Assembly (NCBI GenBank): GCA_046724665.1
Contig: JBKOWZ010000048.1
Span: 1 to 8,145 of the forward strand
Source: Actinocrinis sp046724665
Lineage (GTDB): Bacteria > Actinomycetota > Actinomycetes > Streptomycetales > Catenulisporaceae
DNA: 8,145 nt
Direction: 5' to 3'
The notes beneath the pieces are model-generated. The model did not search any database and was not told the DNA's origin. It saw only the letters and a list, made by a program, of their open reading frames with translations. Positions 6,974-8,145 of the stretch are shown here, in pieces; position 1 is the stretch's first letter; the number at the start of each line of letters is the position of its first letter. A program made the position numbers and the translations under genes.

Positions 6974-7543
6974 TCAGCGCACGACTTTGGTGACCACCCA
7001 GTGGTTGCGGCCGAGGCGGCGCGTGCGCTCGAAACCGTGGCCCTCGAAAAGCGAGAGCGTCCCGTTGTAGAGGAACGACGCGGAGACCGACCGGCCGTCG
7101 GTCTCCTGCGGGTAGCTCTCGACGGTGCCCCCGCCGAGCCGCGAGATCTCGCGCAGCGCGCCGTCGAGTGCCGCTCCGGCGACGCCCTGGTGCCGGTACT
7201 TGGAATCGACGAAGAAGCAGGTGATCCGCCAGTCCGGCAAGGCGGGCGCGTCCCTGGCGTACTCGCGCCGGTGCTTGATGCGTGGCAGTTCTTCGGGCGT
7301 CCCGAACTGGCACCAGCCCACGCAGTTCTCGTCGTCGTAGACGAGTGTGGCATGCGCCCGGCCCTCCAGGACGCGCGCCTCCTTGTCGGAGCGGTTCTGC
7401 GCGACGGTCCTGGTGCGGCCCACGCCCTCGGCGTGGAAGGCCATGCACCAGCAGCCGCCCCACACCCCGTTGTGCCGCTCGACCAGCCGGGCGAAATCAG
7501 GCCAGGTGGACCCGTCCAATGTCCGTACGTAAAGACCTTCCAT
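6974..7543 (-). CDS. GNAT-family N-acetyltransferase
   Basis: A 189-residue single-domain acetyl-CoA-dependent acyltransferase, cytoplasmic. Seen: a cysteine- and tryptophan-rich segment GGCWCMAFH (29-37) characteristic of one actinobacterial GNAT subgroup, a central strand VGWCQFG (75-81), then CFFVDSKYRHQGVAGAAL with the acetyl-CoA loop R-x-x-G-x-A (117-122). It ends with FEGHGFERTRR and a hydrophobic terminal strand (WVVTKVVR). The start at 7543 has only a weak GGGG-type ribosome site (7550-7553). It converges on the MFS gene with 7 bases between the stops, so the two transcripts must overlap at their ends. The substrate is unknown. Being next to an exporter it might protect the host by acetylating the operon's product, or it may be an unrelated neighbour. 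Confidence 0.85.
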   Translation of the reverse strand: MEGLYVRTLDGSTWPDFARLVERHNGVWGGCWCMAFHAEGVGRTRTVAQNRSDKEARVLEGRAHATLVYDDENCVGWCQFGTPEELPRIKHRREYARDAPALPDWRITCFFVDSKYRHQGVAGAALDGALREISRLGGGTVESYPQETDGRSVSASFLYNGTLSLFEGHGFERTRRLGRNHWVVTKVVR

Positions 7544-7780
7544 GCGCTACCCCGTTGCTGATGCGGTGCCGCGACACGCTCGGGTCGGCTTTCTTGACAT
7601 ATCCGAAGACTACGACACTCGGCCGATCACGAGGTAAGACCATGGCGCTACACGGATTACCTGGCCGTTTGGTTCAGCCGGGGCGGGTCGGGTTATTCGA
7701 AACTTTCGATACGTTCGGCCCATCGGCCGCTACCTGCGTTCTCGTGGCTACCAAGGGATAACGCCGCTGTACCGACCGTC
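7544..7780. other. Intergenic region between the GNAT gene and the xylanase promoter
   Basis: Non-coding, clearly richer in A+T than the genes. It should contain the minus-strand promoter of the GNAT gene, but no convincing -10/-35 pair was found. It holds a TTGACA (7594-7599) with no good -10 downstream, a 6-bp inverted repeat (AGGTAA 7632-7637 with TTACCT 7657-7662), and the upstream CGAAA-N-TTTCG operator listed separately. Confidence 0.5.
7697..7709. promoter_or_regulatory. Upstream BxlR/LacI-like operator (CGAAA-C-TTTCG)
   Basis: A perfect 13-base inverted repeat, TCGAAA-C-TTTCGA, centred at 7703. It contains the CGAA-N-TTCG element described for BxlR, a LacI-family xylo-oligosaccharide regulator of Streptomyces, and the GAAACTTTC motif often seen before actinobacterial xylanase genes. 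It lies about 85 bases upstream of the -35 box of the xylanase promoter and is paired with a second copy downstream. Confidence 0.65.
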
Positions 7781-7787
7781 TCAACCG

Positions 7788-7816
7788 TTGACAGTCGATT
7801 GTGCTGCGCTTACTTT
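7788..7816 (+). promoter_or_regulatory. Promoter of the xylanase gene
   Basis: A perfect TTGACA (7788-7793), a 17-base spacer and TACTTT (7811-7816) form a good housekeeping-sigma promoter. Transcription would start near 7823, with a leader of about 70 bases. An inverted repeat TCAAC-C-GTTGA (7781-7791) overlaps the -35 box. Confidence 0.65.
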
Positions 7817-7839
7817 TGGCTCGCCCTTACGCCCGTGGC

Positions 7840-7854
7840 TCCGAAATTTTCGGA
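7840..7854. promoter_or_regulatory. Downstream BxlR/LacI-like operator (CGAAA-T-TTTCG)
   Basis: A perfect 15-base inverted repeat, TCCGAAA-T-TTTCGGA, centred at 7847 and therefore about 17 to 31 bases after the predicted transcription start. It shares the CGAAA-N-TTTCG core with the site at 7697-7709; the two centres are 144 bases apart. A repressor here would act as a roadblock, possibly with DNA looping between both sites. Confidence 0.68.
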
Positions 7855-7892
7855 CCGGGCGAAGCGGCTTGTCGGCCTGAGGAGGCAATCGC

Positions 7893-8145
7893 ATGAAACG
7901 ACGCAGTTTCCTCGCGATGGGCGCCGCCGGAGCGCTCGCGATACCCGGTCTCAACACTGCCAGCGCGAGCGCCGCGACCGCCGGCGCGGCACGGTCCGCG
8001 GGCGGCGGGGCGGCCGGCGCGGTGCCACCGGACTCGCTGCGCGCGCTCGCGGCGAAGATCGGCCTGCGCATCGGAACCGCGGTCATACCGTTCGACCTGG
8101 ACACGCCGAACTACGCGGACGTCCTGGCGAAGCAGTTCTCGGTCG
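7893..8145 (+). CDS. Secreted GH10-like endo-1,4-beta-xylanase, N-terminal part
   Basis: The first 84 residues of an exported protein that runs off the right edge. It starts with a twin-arginine signal: K-R-R-S-F-L (2-7), a hydrophobic Ala/Gly stretch and a probable cleavage site after ASA (25-27). A Gly/Ala-rich linker follows, then SLRALAAKIGLRIGTAVIPF (from about residue 48) and YADVLAKQFSV. The last two segments match the opening of GH10 xylanases, in which 'L...A...G..iGtAv' is followed by 'F..vtpEN.mKW'. The catalytic glutamates lie beyond the window. A strong GAGGAGG (7879-7885) 7 bases before the ATG fixes the start. Two xylan-type operators around the promoter support the xylanase call independently. 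Release of xylo-oligosaccharides outside the cell is the expected role. A related GH10-fold enzyme with another specificity is possible. Confidence 0.8.
   Translation, partial: MKRRSFLAMGAAGALAIPGLNTASASAATAGAARSAGGGAAGAVPPDSLRALAAKIGLRIGTAVIPFDLDTPNYADVLAKQFSV

Noticed and set aside
5824..7353. A long minus-strand reading frame across the MFS gene and GNAT gene.
   Set aside because: Low-complexity Arg/His/Gly-rich product, no ribosome site, and it overlaps two well-supported genes.
7594..7623. A second TTGACA as a promoter upstream of the xylanase.
   Set aside because: No acceptable -10 hexamer 16-18 bases downstream, and the promoter at 7788-7816 is far better.
7632..7662. Inverted repeat AGGTAA / TTACCT as a terminator or operator.
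   Set aside because: Only 6-bp arms with a 19-base loop and no T-run; likely chance.
7642..7761. A 39-codon reading frame on the plus strand with a GAGGT ribosome-site-like sequence (7631-7635), possible leader peptide.
   Set aside because: Only about 60% G/C at third positions and two TTA codons, unlike the real genes here; it spans the upstream operator and resembles no known peptide.
1..8145. CRISPR arrays, tRNA or rRNA genes, insertion sequences, attachment sites, riboswitches.
   Set aside because: I saw no spaced repeat arrays, transposase fragments, terminal inverted repeats or recognisable RNA-gene signatures in either strand.

Overview
The window is about 70% GC, has dense ORFs with a G/C-rich third codon position, GTG as well as ATG starts and strong purine ribosome sites. 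Together with DasR-type and BxlR-type operator sequences and a lone TTA leucine codon, this points to a filamentous actinomycete (Streptomyces, Catenulispora or a relative). The exact genus cannot be read from the sequence.

Layout. (1) 1-1383, minus strand: the N-terminal 461 residues of an FtsX/MacB-type ABC transporter permease that runs off the left edge. (2) 1384-1717: divergent intergenic region. It holds a TTGACA -35 box overlapped by two perfect 13-bp direct repeats that match the DasR/GntR 'dre' operator with one mismatch. (3) 1718-6966, plus strand: a tightly packed four-gene operon. It encodes a PhyH-type Fe(II)/2-oxoglutarate dioxygenase, a protein with GT-A glycosyltransferase-like signatures, a PLP fold-III amino acid decarboxylase fused to a GNAT acetyltransferase, and an MFS exporter. 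The first two junctions are ATGA overlaps and the last leaves one base. (4) 6974-7543, minus strand: a stand-alone GNAT acetyltransferase converging on the operon, with 7 bases between the stops. (5) 7544-7892: an intergenic region with a good sigma-70-type promoter and two CGAAA-N-TTTCG palindromes typical of xylan-responsive LacI regulators. (6) 7893 to the right edge: the start of a Tat-exported GH10-like xylanase.

How the parts may work together. The four-gene operon looks like a small, NRPS/PKS-free pathway to a modified amine. The dioxygenase would hydroxylate an amino acid-type substrate, the decarboxylase half of the fusion would remove its carboxylate, the fused GNAT domain would acylate the amine, the GT-A-like protein would add a sugar or related group, and the MFS protein would export the product. 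The order of steps, the substrate and the product are inferred. The operon carries two regulatory hints: tandem dre-like sites (aminosugar-responsive repression) and one TTA codon (bldA-type developmental control). The convergent GNAT could act in self-protection or be unrelated. The xylanase and ABC permease look like ordinary flanking genes.
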